DNA of 64,000 bases from positions 32,202,727 to 32,266,726 of the forward strand of contig CANTUZ010000001.1 of NCBI GenBank assembly GCA_947846985.1, read 5' to 3'. Of the stretch, positions 44,223 to 59,200 are shown in pieces. The notes below the pieces were generated by a model, which saw only the letters and a program-made list of their open reading frames with translations, searched no databases and was not told the origin of the DNA. Source of the stretch: Fratercula arctica. Lineage: Eukaryota > Chordata > Aves > Charadriiformes > Alcidae. The position numbers and the translations under genes were made by a program. The first letter of the stretch is position 1. Each line of letters begins with the position of its first letter.

Positions 44223-47200
44223 GAAACACATAATCATAAAACATATTATCAGATTTCTGTTTTTATTTTTTAATTTTATTTCCTATGTCTTTTCAACAGG
44301 CTTCTCAGATCTGGGACACCACAGTGACTGCAATAGTCTGTTCACTATTACATGTGCATGGTATATGTCACGTGTTTACTGGCTGGACTGGTAGCCTAGA
44401 ATAACTTTACAGATATAGAGATACACGTATGTATATATGTCTGAATATATACACATGTAAATATATGCATACATATATTTATACAGGTGTATTATACATA
44501 TAACCATACACACACAGAAATATAAGGTGAGTGATCTCACAAAATGTGTGTTTAAAGTCTTTAACTAAATGGAGGCCCAGCGCTTACAGGAAAACATGCT
44601 GAAGTACCTCCAGCAATACTCACCCGAACTGGCTTAAACAAAATTAATTCTGTATCTTTATTGGACAAGTATAACGACATGCTCCGTAACGTTGATGGCA
44701 GCTTTGTTTTTATTGTCTTGTAAGTGGAAGAGACCAGATCGTTGATCTTTGCTGAAAGTAAAAGAAAATGTGCTTAATAGGCTAAAATGGCATTCTGCTA
44801 GTTGACACCTACACTCCAGAATATCACCTCCACCTTACTGGGGCTGATCATAACCACAAGGTGGAGTTAAGGGGGTGACCGGGCTGTGCAGCACCAACCC
44901 ATCATATGACCAAAACGTGCCAGACAAGGCTTTTCTTTTGGGACCTACTCAAGACATCAGCCCCTCTTTCCCTGCAGAAAATGCATCCAACCAATTTCTG
45001 TGACCAGATCCCTCCTGAGATTCCTGAACTCGCAGCCTTCCAACAGTAACATACACCTTCCCCTAGAAAACTTGCTTGGAAAAGAAACTGCTGGGAGATA
45101 AACGGTGCTAGTAAAGAGAACAGCATACCATAAATTCTCTCTACTGACCACAGGCCATCTCTGTAAGAAGAAAGGCTGCACAGCCATCTAGATTTTGACT
45201 CAATGAGACAGGAATCCCCTATCAGACAATTCTTTCTTTATTGCTAGGTATTTTAATGGTTTTACAAGCTCTTTGCTTGAGGGGCAGGAGAAAAATCCAT
45301 TCATAGCTTTAAATTACCGGTTAAAATACTATGTTATTTTTTTCCCCTCAATTTCTACCATATCTACATTTTCTACCTACTTCTGCTTTCCAAACAAATG
45401 ACTCCAAGAAACAGCAGAAGCTCTGCTTATATCTGCCTCTACACACATAATTATCTCCAAACAAACATTAAAAATACTCCTGAAGAAGCAGGAGATGTTA
45501 AGTAGAAGCTTGAGTTAGCCCTTGAGAGCGTGTGACCCGTGTAGCAGCACTGAATTATGAATGAACGTGGCTGGCTTTGCATTTTAAGAACATGATGCAA
45601 CAGAAGGTTCCAATGTACGAAGTGGAATTATCAAATTTCTCAGTGTCACCCAAAAGTACAACTTTGTTATGTGAAAAGCAAAACAATCCAGGAACATCTA
45701 AACTACTCCCAATGTTCTTACGAAGCATTCATATTTGAATTCTTAAGAAGAGGGAAACAAAGCTGGATTACATTTTTGCATAGTGACAGGAAAACTGAAA
45801 AGGAAGTAGGTACCAAATGTACAGACAATAAAAGCTTCAATGCAGACTCATTTTTCCCTACAAAAGCAAAAGCTTTATCTTAATGTAATCAAATAATTCC
45901 TTCAGCGCATTTCATATGCAGTGGCGTAAATGCTGTTTTCCTGCAAACACAGTCACAGCTCGAGAAATACTCAAGTCATTCATCTACTGCACCAATTAAA
46001 CACATATTCTGAAGGTTGGCAGGTTTTGATTTAGAGGTATCTTAAGACAGGTAAAAACAGAAGCCAGGATTTTCAAGAAAAAGGTAAACAGTTCTTAGGT
46101 ACTTAGAATTTTTCCAGATCAATCACAGTCTCACAGTCCAAAGTAATCAGGCCAGCTTTTCAGAGCACTATGTTTTAAAGTCAGGCACAGAGACAAATGA
46201 AATTCTGAAATACTCAAGCCCCATGTAATGCATCTTATATTGCTCTACCAAAAACAGTGAACGGAAAGGGTCTTTTTCTCCATTTGATGAGAAGTTTACA
46301 GGAGTCTCAAAGCGGTAAATGATCATGGCTTTATTAGCCCACAAGCACCTCAGAGGTAACATGAATATAAAATAAAGCAAATACCTGGCTGTGCCCAAGG
46401 CTGCTGTGAAAGGCTGTAATTGGGACCTCCTTGAGTGGCCATTGTTTTTAAAGCAGCTACCTAAAACAAGTACAATCAAGAAAACGATGTTTCTTTCAGT
46501 TGAATTCACAAAAAAGGTACCAAGTATCAATTGCACAAGTCTCTCAGATACTGCAGCGTATGGAATCTCCCCTCCTCGCTCTCTTCTATGCACTGACTTA
46601 ACAACACACAGGGGAAGTAGCTTGACAGAAATGCGGCTCAAAATTACAATCATGATCACTTCTTGAAAGTAAAATTCAAAATGGGATTAAATTTACAAAG
46701 ACACTTAGGAAACTAAGGATACACAGAAACCGCAAAAGAGATATATACCTAAGCAGGGTAGCCAAACTCCCCAAATTCCCAATGAATCATTGGGATCACT
46801 AGGACCATCTATCAATCTCATGGGGTACCCATCCAAATTTTAGGTATGCCACTGGCCCCTCATCCCAGCATGACAAGCATCAGTACATGTAATACTGTAA
46901 TCCCCTAAATTCTCAAAAGCCAGCAGCTGGCATATTTGCGATGTCCATGCAATGCTGTATCCCCAGTTTCTCAGATGTCATGCTGTAAAATCACTTATTC
47001 TCAGTACCCAAGGATCCACATCACACATTTTGTTTTCCAGAAGTAATAAGATCCTGCTGCGTGGTTCTGTCAAGATGCCTAAAAATCCTGAGCTCTAGAG
47101 CAGGTTCTAGGAAGAAGCGTATTGTAACAAGACAGCTTTTTTGTTCCAGCCTCCTAGGATGCCTAATCTTTCTGACCAACTTTTATCAGGAATTTGTCAC

Positions 47201-50200
47201 TAGGGAGGAAAGTCCTGCTCAGCCAGCACCTCACTGGTGTAAAATACGTTGAGAACAGAAACTTCTAACATGCTTCACAGTCATACTCTAAAGACCTCCC
47301 TCAGGAACACACATGACCCAAGATTGGTTTTGAAGGCCTACAAATTCAGTCAAGGGAGGAGTTTTCCTGCAAACAGAAAAGCTCCTGCCAACTTTCACAG
47401 ACCTGTTTCAACTCAATGAAATGTTAAAGCTTCTTGATTGAAGAGGATAAGGGTTGCTTTTTTTAAAAAAAAAAAAAAAAAAAACCACAAGGAACAAAAA
47501 CCAAAACAAACCCACCACAACTACATCATATTCCCTTAATCCATTAATCTCAAAAATGCCTGGAAAATTGCTATTGGAACTTAAAGGGCAGCAGAACTTT
47601 ATAGTGGGAAACGCCATCATCTTCAGCTAATCAGACAGAACTAGCAACTTCTCCTACACCCAATTTAAATACTAATTCCCCTGTCCTACCAGTATTTCAG
47701 TTAGGTTACCGAACATATAAGACGTTTGTACCTTTGTCATGAACTCCTCCAGCTGTTCTATAAACTGTTTGGTTTGCTGCTGAATAAACTGCTCACAAGC
47801 CGATTTCAGATGACGATCTACATCTTTCTTAGAGTCGATATAATGTTCTCTGATTTCTGGAGTACCCTTGAACAGAAGGCAACAAATCCCTCCTTTTTAT
47901 TTGCCATACATCACCACCCGCTTAAATGACCAAATTTTTCTTAACGCAATAAGAATCCATATTACCTCCAGTAAGAACTGTATCAAGGCGTTGTTGCTGT
48001 TTAGTCTAAAAAATCTTGAAACTGTCTTAGGGTTCAGGATTTTAAATGCTGCATCTGTGAATCAGAAAGTCACTCATGCTGTAAGTCAGTGGGATTCAGC
48101 TCCAGGAATTAAAAACTTTAATCACTCATTTATGCATGAAAATGGCCTAGAATGATTAGGAATGTAACATTAATGATTCCACTGCCGCTAGGTGTGGATG
48201 CACAAGTGCACATGCACAGAAGCACACAAAGCTTGATCCTCTATTTTTTAGTTTATGGCAAACTAGAATCTAACTGTTGCAGAGTCTAAATGGATAAATA
48301 CATTACATCAACCTAACAAATGACTGATACCAGCTGCAGTGCTATCAGTATACAAATTGTGTGAGCTCTTTTCCTTTTGTAACTGTTATCTACAAATGAA
48401 AGACTTTTACGTAAGCTATGTAATTAAGCAGCTAAAGAACACTATGCAGAATTTGGCCCATGTTGCCTGGGAAAACCAAGTACAGTTGCATGAAATAACT
48501 TAGAACCATCACTCTTTTCCTCTGTGCTTAATTATTTTAGTTAGGACTAAACAACAAAACATCAAGGCTGATATACACTCATGTGTATGGTCTCTGCAGA
48601 AGTCCCAAGAAGTTGTAAAACAGCCTGCAATTAACACACAATACTGAAATTATTCCTATAGAGTTAAGGGGACGTTGTCAACCTGAAATCTAGTGAGACT
48701 GGGGAAAAGGAAAATTATCACCACAGTTTCATTGTGGCTTGCTGCTCCAATGTCATTCATTTATCATCCTACGCGTCCATCTGCTTTTTTTTTTTTTAAT
48801 TTCAAAAGCAATTCTGAACCCCTCTTGCTGTATAAAACAATGGGAGGGAAACAAGATGTAGGAGTTAAAGCAGTGCTGTCAAAGGCATTTAACAGAGAGG
48901 GAATACCAGGTACCCAGGCATGCCGACTTTGCACTGAACTAAGAATCTGCACTCCGATGCAGTTAACGGAGATTGCAGAGAAAGATTCCTTTTGTTCTCT
49001 GAATTATTTCCCGGAAACTTCACTGATTCCAAAAAGAGCCTCAATTCTTGATTAGAAGCCCATGACCTAGTCAGTGTGAAAGTCACTTCTCCCCACTGTA
49101 TACAAGAACCCTAGCTTTATACGACTTTAAAAAAATTGTGTGGAAGCATGACTTTTACATTAAGCAGTGTCCTTTTGTCTATAAATCCCAAATTAAATCT
49201 TAAATCTATGTGCAGACAGCTTGGCTAGAACACAGTAAAACTCCTATTAGCCATGTTATTTTTCTTCTACAACTCAACCCAAATACAAAAGCCCTACTGG
49301 CCTATGCTACCCTACGTTAAGAATTAAGTAGAATGTACATCTTCGCAACACCACCATCACCACCCAATATTAAAAAAAAAAAAATTGTTTTCCATTACTT
49401 ACCACTACCATCTGCAAAGCGCTGGCTGGCACAAAAATTTATTCAATTAAATGAAGATGGAGAACAAAGTTGTGTGTCAGCCAGGACAAGACACCAAAAG
49501 GATGTATTTGCCCTTTAACCTCCAGTCAACTAGAAACTACTCAACAGGTAGGAGGTTTCATTGATGTTCAAATGCAACAGGTGAAATGGTTAGTGTAAGA
49601 ATTGCTTGCTTCAGAGTTAAAACAGCAGAATATTAAGATGGCAGGAAAGAGAAGCTATTTCTTCATCTTTCTTTTCTGGAATGGAAGAAGAGAAACTTGA
49701 CATGCTTCCAATTAGTCTTCCCATTATCTTTGTAAACTTGACAAGTACATGTCTGTTCACTTTTTTATTGAGAGGGGGTTTTTCTGCATTTTACAAAGGA
49801 ACCGTAGTACAATTTTAAAAATCATGACTATGGCCACTACTCTCCATTTCCCCTTCCTACAGCAGACAGGGTTGCTATGTAAAACTATTCAACAACACTG
49901 CTTATTGAACTTGCAACATAAGAAATCCTTTCTAAGCAAAACCTCACGGAAAAGTCTACGAAATCTTAATTTGTTCTAGGCAAGTCAACTATGTATTTTT
50001 AAATTCACCTGCTAAACAGCAGTAACAAACAACATTCCTTCAAAAGAGTCAGAAAAGGGGAAAGACATCTCTGTGCAACAGAAATGTAGATTCCTTAGCT
50101 GTTCTTAAAAAAGACTGGATAAATAAGTTAGGTCAGCAGCAAAAAGCAGTCAAAAGCATTTCATACAAAGATAAAGAATGTGTTAGATACATCTTGAATC

Positions 50201-53200
50201 ACCCTTATAAGAAAACAGTTTTGGGTTGTTTTTTTTTTTTCCACAGAAGATAAGAACAAAGCAAGAGATTAGAACAAGCGCACAGGTCATTGCAAGTGAA
50301 CATAAAATAAACCCAGAACTTTTGCTGGCACGTTAAGGGAGGACAATCCCATCCCTTTCTGTAGCCAGCAACTGTTTAGTACCTCTAGTTTTCTTAAGGT
50401 CCAGGGAAATTTCCTTAATGGTGAAATCAGTGTGGAAAGGAGCAATTTGTTCACGAAGGATCAAAAGGTGTTTTATTAAGAAAAGCTGTCCATCAACCTG
50501 GGTCTACAGCACAACAAGAGAAACAACATGCATTATGTGTAAAAAAATCACAATGAAATGAAGAGCAAAGTTTCAGCACTTCCACTTTTAATAGTTACTT
50601 CCTATAACAAAATTAATACTAATAATCTTACTAACAATCTTTTTCTATTAGTCTGTAGTGGCATTAACTACACCCTGGAATCAACAAATCCCATTTCTGT
50701 ATTGTTTCTAGCCCATTGCTCTGCAGAAGCAGGCTTTATTCACACTTCTTAGTTAGAAGAATTAGATTACACAGCTGTACTACTAAACGTCTACATTAGG
50801 TACAGGCATCCATTATTTGAAAGATAGAAACTTATTCTTCATAAAAGCCAGGAATTATTTTACTTAATTCATATAATTTATAGTTGAAAAACATGAGGTT
50901 CTAAAAATTTTTTAATCATTACTATGATTAAAAAGAAGCCAAACAGACAGATAATCAAGGTTATTGCAGAAACATTAACTGCTATTGTGCAAAGGTCTTA
51001 CGAGGCATTTTTCTCATGTCATTAAACACAAAGCTTAATTTCTAAACAGTACAGCAAAGATACAAAGAATAAAACAAGGCCAAGTTCACACCACTGAGAC
51101 GATCAGTTTTGCGCTGCTTGTTATTTTCGCTATGTGCTTTATACTGCATGCTGCTTTTAATCTTTGAAGTTCATGGCTCATTGAGGTAAATGGAAGAGGA
51201 CTCAAGAATTCAAATTTGCTTTTGCAAGCTGGAACTTTCCTTGATATAATGTTAAATAAAACAGCACAGAAGAAATCAGATTTAAATCTGCAGTTTTAAC
51301 AAATAGAAATGTTTACTAAAAATAAATGGTGGAAGTTTCTTTGGGGTTTTTTTTTTTTATTTATTCTTACATGCATGATTTCACCAGATAATGTTAAATT
51401 AACATGCATCAAGAGCAAAGTGGTATGGACTCTAGTATTGGGACTAACCTACCTAGGGATCACTGCAAGATCAGTTTCGTTGTCTGCAATACTATAAGTT
51501 AATGCTGACCCGATATACAGGGCTGGAATGGATAATTAACTGTAGAACTCTGAATCATTTACATATGAAATAGTTATCTGCTCAAGCTAGAGGGAAAGGC
51601 GGTCTGAATTTATTTTTTAAGATACTACATTTAACAGATATTTTTCAAAGGGCACTCAAAAGAAATACTTCAAAACAGTTCTTCATTTCCCATAACAACC
51701 AAAACTTATTTCATTACTAGATGTTTATTGTTTCTACAAATCCAACAGTCCTAGCCTACTAAGACTTTCCTTCTATTTTTTTTTTAATTAATTTCCTGGC
51801 TGTTAGAAATTAGAAAATTACTACAGCATTTGTATTAAAGCATTCGTATTAAATTTGTATTAAAGTGTGGCAGGACACTTAAGGTTAAAATGACTTGATG
51901 AAACTGCATTGAATTCTGAGCAACATATCAGATCCAACCTTTTGATTATAGACACTTCCGAGCAGGGAATACTTAACAAATCTTCCCAGTGAGTTTAATA
52001 CTTGGACAGATTTTTGAAAATTCAAAAAATGGAGGCAGAGAAAAAGAGAAAATAGTAACAGGCAATGAAAACAAATACAGGGAGCAGAGACTTCTAGTGG
52101 AGTTTTTCTTTAGGTATCACTTGATTGAATTCACATGAGTTAGAGCAGCCCGTAAAGACGATTGCAATGATTTGCACTGCATCTTTCAACATAGGCTAGC
52201 ATGTGAATCGTTATCTGTGCTTTACAATACATTAACCATAAGTAAAAGCTGGCAAACCCATCGGGTCTCTAGGGCCAGAGGAACATGCTTTCACTGAGAT
52301 TTCAACAGAATTCTGAACAACTGCCTCACAGCTTTAGATATACATAGGGGGAAAAAAAAAAGAAATCATACCCAAAGCACAGATTCTGACCTTGTTTTTG
52401 CTGATAGAATCAGCAGCTCCCAGCAGCGAGTGGATGCAGGCAGATAAGGCCTCTTGCGATAATCCCTGAAACACTGCCCTCTGCAGGGATGAGGAAATCA
52501 GACAAAAAAAAACCCAAAACAGGTGTTAGCAAAGCTTAAACAGAATTTAAGGGCTGCAGCTTGAGAAGTGTGTGCTTACCAGCACACAAAACTCTACAAT
52601 AGTTAGCTACAAAGATGTCGCTCAAGTTCGGCAAGAGAGGATGAAGCGCTGGTATATAAAAGCTTGCTGCAGCACTTAGTTTGACTGGAGGCAGGTCAAG
52701 CATGCCCTGTTCACCCTCCGGCTCCCAATCTGCACCCAGGTAGTGACATGGTCAGTGACACCTAATGCATTCACAGCCAAAGGCATGAACGATGCTTCCT
52801 GGGTAACCTGACCAGACCCTTCACGTGTCAGGGTAACTATCTGTGTGTGCAATTTATACTTGCAATAGACATGAGATCATTCGAGTGAGCTTAACCTCAA
52901 GCAAACTCAAATTACCTCACATTTGCGCCAGGTTAGCAAACAAACATGACAGCTGCCGTGGCCCGGGTGACACGGAGTAACTCATTTAAGCTGCAGCAAC
53001 TAGATCATACGGCTGAGCTGGCCACAGGAACACAGCTCGCCCCCACCACCACTCCAAGGTAGTACATGACAGCCCTGACCGTCCCAAGGCTTGCCAGTGC
53101 CGTTTCATTCATGTCTTCCCCTATCTACAGGGCGCAGGCAAGGCATACCAGTTCTGCTGGTTGAGTCACCATCCCTGGAGGTATTTAAAAGACGTGTAGA

Positions 53201-56200
53201 CGTAGCGCTGAGGGACATGGTTTAGTGGTAACTCGGCAATGCTAAGGTTAATGGTTGGACTCGATGATCTTAAAGATCTCTTCCAACCAAAAACGATTCT
53301 AGGATTCCATGCTAGAATATGTCAGTGAAAAAATAACTAAATCACTGTGCAGATACACTATAAATGAGCCTCGCAAACAACCTTGCAACAACGACCTCAT
53401 CTCCAAAGGTCTAGCTGAAAACAAGGGTAAATACTCATTTATCTTTAATGACATTGACATATTAAGCAATAAAGCATTAATATTTTCCAGCTTCTTTTTA
53501 AGCAAATAGCATCTTGGTAGCTGTTTCACGTAACACCCATCAAACATACTTTGAAATGCATTAAATGTATCTAATAAAGATACAACACATACAGAAAAGC
53601 AAAAACATTTGCATGATCTTTCTCAGAGACTTATTAGCCTTTTATGCTATTAGGTGACAGGCATAAATCAGATTGTAAAGGACAGGTCTCAAAATATTTG
53701 CAAAGTAAACATCATTTTTGTTTCTGTTAGACATGAAGATTCCTACTGTCTTAAACTTTGGAAACCTCTCCTACATTTTGGAACGTGAAAAGATGTGCCA
53801 CAAAAAATTTTTGAGAACATTTCCAAAATGTAGAAGTAGCAGCGTCATCATTTTTACAACCAGAAACATCACCTTGTCTGACGTCCTGCAAAGTACACAG
53901 CAAGAAACACATTCCTCCAGTAATTTCAGCAGTAAGATCATTCTCTATAATTGACCCAGAACTTTCTATTCTTTCCTGTCTTATTCACTCCTAAACTTTG
54001 GTGCAGTAAATATCTTGAGCATTAGATACTGAAGTATTTCTGTAACAGCAAAAGCAATAGATCTACAAACCAGTGCCTTTCTAATTGGAAATGACCTAAA
54101 TTTTTCAGTTCACTTGTTTTACATAAAGATAGCATCAAAAAGACTAAGAGATAACAGAGGCCAGTAATTGTCCATTCCTAATTTACATTAAAATATTTAG
54201 ACATGGTGCTACACACTTCATAACTTCACTTAAAAAAATTAGATAAAGAAATTTTTGCATACGTCTATACATCTGTACAGTTTGGAGAGACACACTAGAG
54301 TCCTTCTGACAGTAGGATACCACATTCCATGCAGATCTGCTGGTGAAATCATCGTCTGGTGCCTGGGATTAAGGGATTCTGATGAACCTGTTTAAAAGTA
54401 AAATACACACATGAAAAACTTGCCCATCTGTCCTTTCAACTGAAGGAGACTGCAATATCGACTTCACTTCATACAAACTCCACAGTAATAAGACATATTT
54501 TATCGCACCCAAACAGGTCAGGTTTTTTTTTCCTTCTAAGCAGGTCAGTACTAGATTTCTGATGTGTATAGAGCACATGGCTGTAAAAGACACGAATTTA
54601 CTTTCAGGGATGGCCCAGCTCAACCTTTTTTACTAAGTTAGTTTTACAGGCATGTCTCCAGTATTACCCCTCCCTACTTAGCTCAACAGATGAAATGATC
54701 AAACAGTTACTGGGGAAAAAAAAAAGCATAGGAGAAAAAAAATGGTTAGTGATCATGGAACTACAGGAGATGCTCAGAAACAAAAAGGAAAAACAACATT
54801 CCATCAGTTTTACTTCTTCATGCTTTCCTTTCTGCTGGGGATATTCCTACATGGATAAACAGCTGCAGAAAATGCAGGGTTTAAACAACATGTTAATAAC
54901 CACAAAAATAATGGCAAAACCAATTTTGTCATGAGGGGGTTGTAAACACAAAAAAGTGCTCCTCCTGGGTAATCTTTGTAATAATTCTGTATGCTCAAAA
55001 TGGATTTTCACAACACCTGACAGACAGAAGTCTTGTATTTCCATTTTGTCCTTAAATCCTGGGAAACCGCTGAGTCAACAGCATCAGCACTCTGATTCCA
55101 ATTAGCAATCCTTCAAAAAAGTAAAATTTTTAAAGTTTTACCTAATGATGGAATAAGCACTTGTGAAGTGTTTGTGTGATCAGCACAGGAATTGTCTAAA
55201 ATAATTCAGCAATATTTTTCTGCCTTTTGCAACAACAGATTTATTGTCACGGTAATTAGAAAGCAAGACCTTAGTTGTCAGTTTGAGATTCCTAAGCTAT
55301 TTGTTAGTCACTTCAGCTACTCCTGCAGGCACTGAAATGTGAGAGAGCAACCTTTGAAGGGCAAATAATCCCAATTATCTCAGCCACTTATCTTCAAATT
55401 ACACCATATAGGTTCCTTCCGTCTCCTGAATGTAAGTGGGATTTAAAGCTACACTCCTGGCTTGAAGTAAAATGAACTCCATTCAGCCAGCAAGAACTTT
55501 GCAGGCCTTGCAAGCCAAAAGCAAGAAACTACCAGATAATCAAAAGGAATATGAGAAAAAACTGACAAAGAGATGAGAAAGGTGCTGCTGGGAAAAATAA
55601 CACTGTACCATTCTGAACGATGAGAAAATAAAGGGAGAAATTCTTCATGGCTCTTAGACAAAAATTTAAAGGGTTGTAACACTCAAAAAGAGCCACATTT
55701 CATGGAATTTGCTTCCAGTTCACTGTAATTTAAAGGCACATGGGTCACATATTTAGTATGTCAAGGACTATATTCTGAATTATTGTAAACAGCAAAAATT
55801 ACTAACTGGTTTCAGTAAGTGGAAACGCATTCAAAAGAAGAAGTTGCCTTCCCAGGTAAAGGCACACACAAATGAATGCTTTGAGCATCTAGAAGTGTCT
55901 TTAAGGACATGTCTGACACCAAACCACCCTTCTAATCTCAGCACAGCTAAAAAACAGAAGCATCCTTAAGTATACACCGTGATGTCAGGGACACTTTGCA
56001 ATAGAGAATACAGAAGCTCAGTTTTACACAAAGTACAATAGATGCTGTCAGCTACAAAAGTAGTTGCTTCACAGAATGGATTGCGCTGGAAGCACAAAAA
56101 AATGCTATCAAAAGAACAAGATTAAGTTGTTTCTCATCCAAAAAAAAAAGTTATTAAGAATCCTGAGACAAAGTTCACCTCTCAAAATCTCTTACGAATT

Positions 56201-59200
56201 TCTCTAGGAAAATAACCGTTTAAGATACATGCAAGTTTCTCACTGATGGTTCGAGTTAATGCTCACTCTCTGTGAGCTTTATGCATTAATTTGACAAGAG
56301 GAGATAAATTTCATACCAGATTTAACTAAGTTGCAGGAGTCAGGATCTTCTAGCCGGACATCTGAAAATGAAGCTTCAGATGGCAGCTTCTTCTGTTCCT
56401 CTTTTAAACTCTGTGCAATTTGCTGCAGAGAAAGATGCACCACAAAATTTATATTCTTTTTCTCCTTAATTTAAACAGCATTACACTGCTTTGATTACAA
56501 CAGATAAAAGCATACTAAATTGCAAAAGGAGTCAGCTACACTGAGCTCCCCAGTGTTTCAAAGGCATTAAAAGAAATAGACAGGCGTTTCCAAAACAGTA
56601 ACAGAAACATCTCAATATCAATTTAAGATTCACAAGTATTACACAGAACTGTGTAAAGCACTGTTCCTTCCATTTTGCCTGTTTTTACTGATCTCTAAAT
56701 AATGAAGCCACCTAGAAAGAAAAGCTCAAAATAGGAGAACCCAATTCAACACTGACTTGGATTTCATACAGATAATTTCTGTGATAGCTTTATTCCTATA
56801 AATGACATGTGCAGATAGCCCCAAAGTACTACTCTATTCCCTGCAGGAGTTCAACAAAAAGCTTTCCCCTAACATTACTCAATACCTCCACACTTCAACC
56901 TTTTTCACTACTTGGTCTGCTTCAAAGCAATGAGAGGCAGCAAGAATGGGCAAAGAACTGCATTAATATTTGAGCAGAACAGCACAAGAAATATTTCTGT
57001 CCTGTGCTTTTAACATTTTAATAATTCATTTACTCAGACAGAAGGTCTCTCTAAATAGCAAGGTTTTGAGGTTTAAAAGCAATCAAGGAGCAAAAACTGG
57101 AGCCTTACGAGGACATATGAAGAGCAGCATAATTTCTGGATTTAGAATGAACTGTAAAACTCACTTTTTTATTCTTCCTAACTGAACAGCCATAGGATCC
57201 TAGTTAGAAAATAAGGCCTTGTGTAAATGAAGTATCTGCATCGCTTACCTATAGAAGTTACAGCTAACATGAAAAAAGTTCTCACAATCTTTTTTCATCC
57301 AGTTCTATTCACACAATTTTAGCAAAAAAAACCCTAAATCAACCAAAACAAACCTGCACTCCTAACAGTTATACTGGTAAAACTTCTGATCATGAGTTGT
57401 TCTGAATGGAGGGATTCCATTTAGCTATGTTTTGTGTGGTGGGCTTCTCAATTACTATTTTTGCTTTTCCTTCAAAAGCTTATTAGTCCTTAAAACTTTC
57501 AGTATAAAGGGCAAGTACTCTACAAACTCACTAGCTTCAGGATTTGTAAATACTTTCCTAAAAACCTACGAATGTCCCTAATAATCACCAAAGCATAAAC
57601 TGTAACATACTAAAAGCTTTTGTATAAAGACGCGATTATAGCAATGCGAATTCAGTACTAAGAAGTTTCACAAAGTTTGTCTGTTTACAGGCAAGAACTT
57701 AACACAGTAAGGTACAGCTATATGATGTTAATCTCTTCAAGCCCACAGCAAGATATATATACACACACACACACACATATATATAGTTATAGAGCTTCTT
57801 CATTTTATGTAAGTAATGCTCTGATTCTGCAGTCAAACAACAGCTTCTCTACCAACTGGTCAGCTGCAAATAAGTCCTACAATTTTCTAAACACCACCAG
57901 CTGTTCTGGTAGATAGACAGAAAGCAGAATAGAGCAATAAAATATGCATCTTGCCAGTCCATGTCAGAATTGCTGTTCTCAGTCAACTCAATCCTTTGAC
58001 AGCTTGGGCCTCTCATTATAAAGTCAATGGCAACAGTTATTTATTGTGCGGGGGGGAGGGGGGTGTCTTTATTATGCTTAATCCCTTCCATGCAATGCTA
58101 CCTTTCAGTTGCATATCAAGTGCAGTTTGCTCTAGTGAAAAACTAATTTAAAGTCTTTCATTGGCCACTTTTTTATTTCTGTGAGTAGTTTCATTCCGAA
58201 ACCTTTCTTAAATATAGTATTACAATTTGAAGTAACTGGAATTAGTTTGACTCCTTTCAACAGGAACATTGACCCAAAGGGCTTGCAATGACTACCAAAA
58301 CGGCTAATATCGATAAGAACTTGAGAAAGGCAACTGGAAACCATCGCTGACATGATAAATTAGCTAACGGTACAAGGAAGTCTCCCTTCACACTGTCTGA
58401 GCAGAGAGTACACACATGCGTACCAAACACTGGTTGACCAGTAATTCTGAAAACAAACCTGCAGGTAATTGTACCTGCATAAAGCTCTTCAACTCCAACC
58501 CAACTAGAAAATACACTGGGTAACACCTACTACTTACGAAAGTAAATAAAAATTTACTGTTTTAAAATTTTACTGAGAAAATTTAGAAGCTTCAAGTTTA
58601 AATAAAGCTGTTAACTGTGAGAACTACCACCAGTTTTACTGAGTTTGAGAAAAAGCGTTCTCTGACATCTAGTTTAGAGTCATAATTTAATCAGCAGGTG
58701 CCAATTCGACAGTGCCAGTAATGCTAAATACACCTAAGAACTGGAAAACCCCACCTGGAAAGCACTACACTGCACAATTGTATATACTGCACATAGAAAG
58801 AAAACCAATTCAGGATAATAAAAAAAGCTGATGCTATACCTCCATCATTTCCAACTTGTCAGGATATGCAAGATCACCCGGAGCAGGCTTGTAGCCTGTG
58901 ATATCAGTCTGAATGTAAATATGCGTCCTATAGACAAGGCGCTCTTGTACATCTTCTAACATCTGCTTGACACCAGCTGCAAATGCACCCAGTTGTTCAG
59001 CTGACAAAGGTAAAAAAAGGCACAAATTTGTTAATTTAATTACAAAACAGGCTTATAGACACAAAGTTTGAAGTATCACACATAGAACTGTCACAAAACT
59101 GGCTTGCTGCAGATGAAGTCAGACTATTTTTGGAACGGCAGCATGCAGACAAATTTGTGACAAACAAGGAACTACTGTAGTTGCTTCAGCTCCCCAAATT

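Larger units (their letters stand above)
43676..44623 (-). other. COG3 intron with LTR-like fragment and simple repeats
   Basis: It contains the LTR-like fragment at 44046-44106, a T tract at 44186-44217 and a TA/CATA-rich block at about 44412-44520. No exon recognised. Confidence 0.65.

Noticed and set aside
46168..46659. 163-codon minus-strand frame at a COG3 exon
   Set aside because: It overlaps the true COG3 exon at 46385-46460 in a different frame and has no conserved motif.
47966..48054. Apparent one-base insertion and frameshift in the COG3 AAFKIL exon
   Set aside because: It came from misreading a T run. Recounting against the codon frame gave 89 nt with an intact frame, so there is no frameshift.
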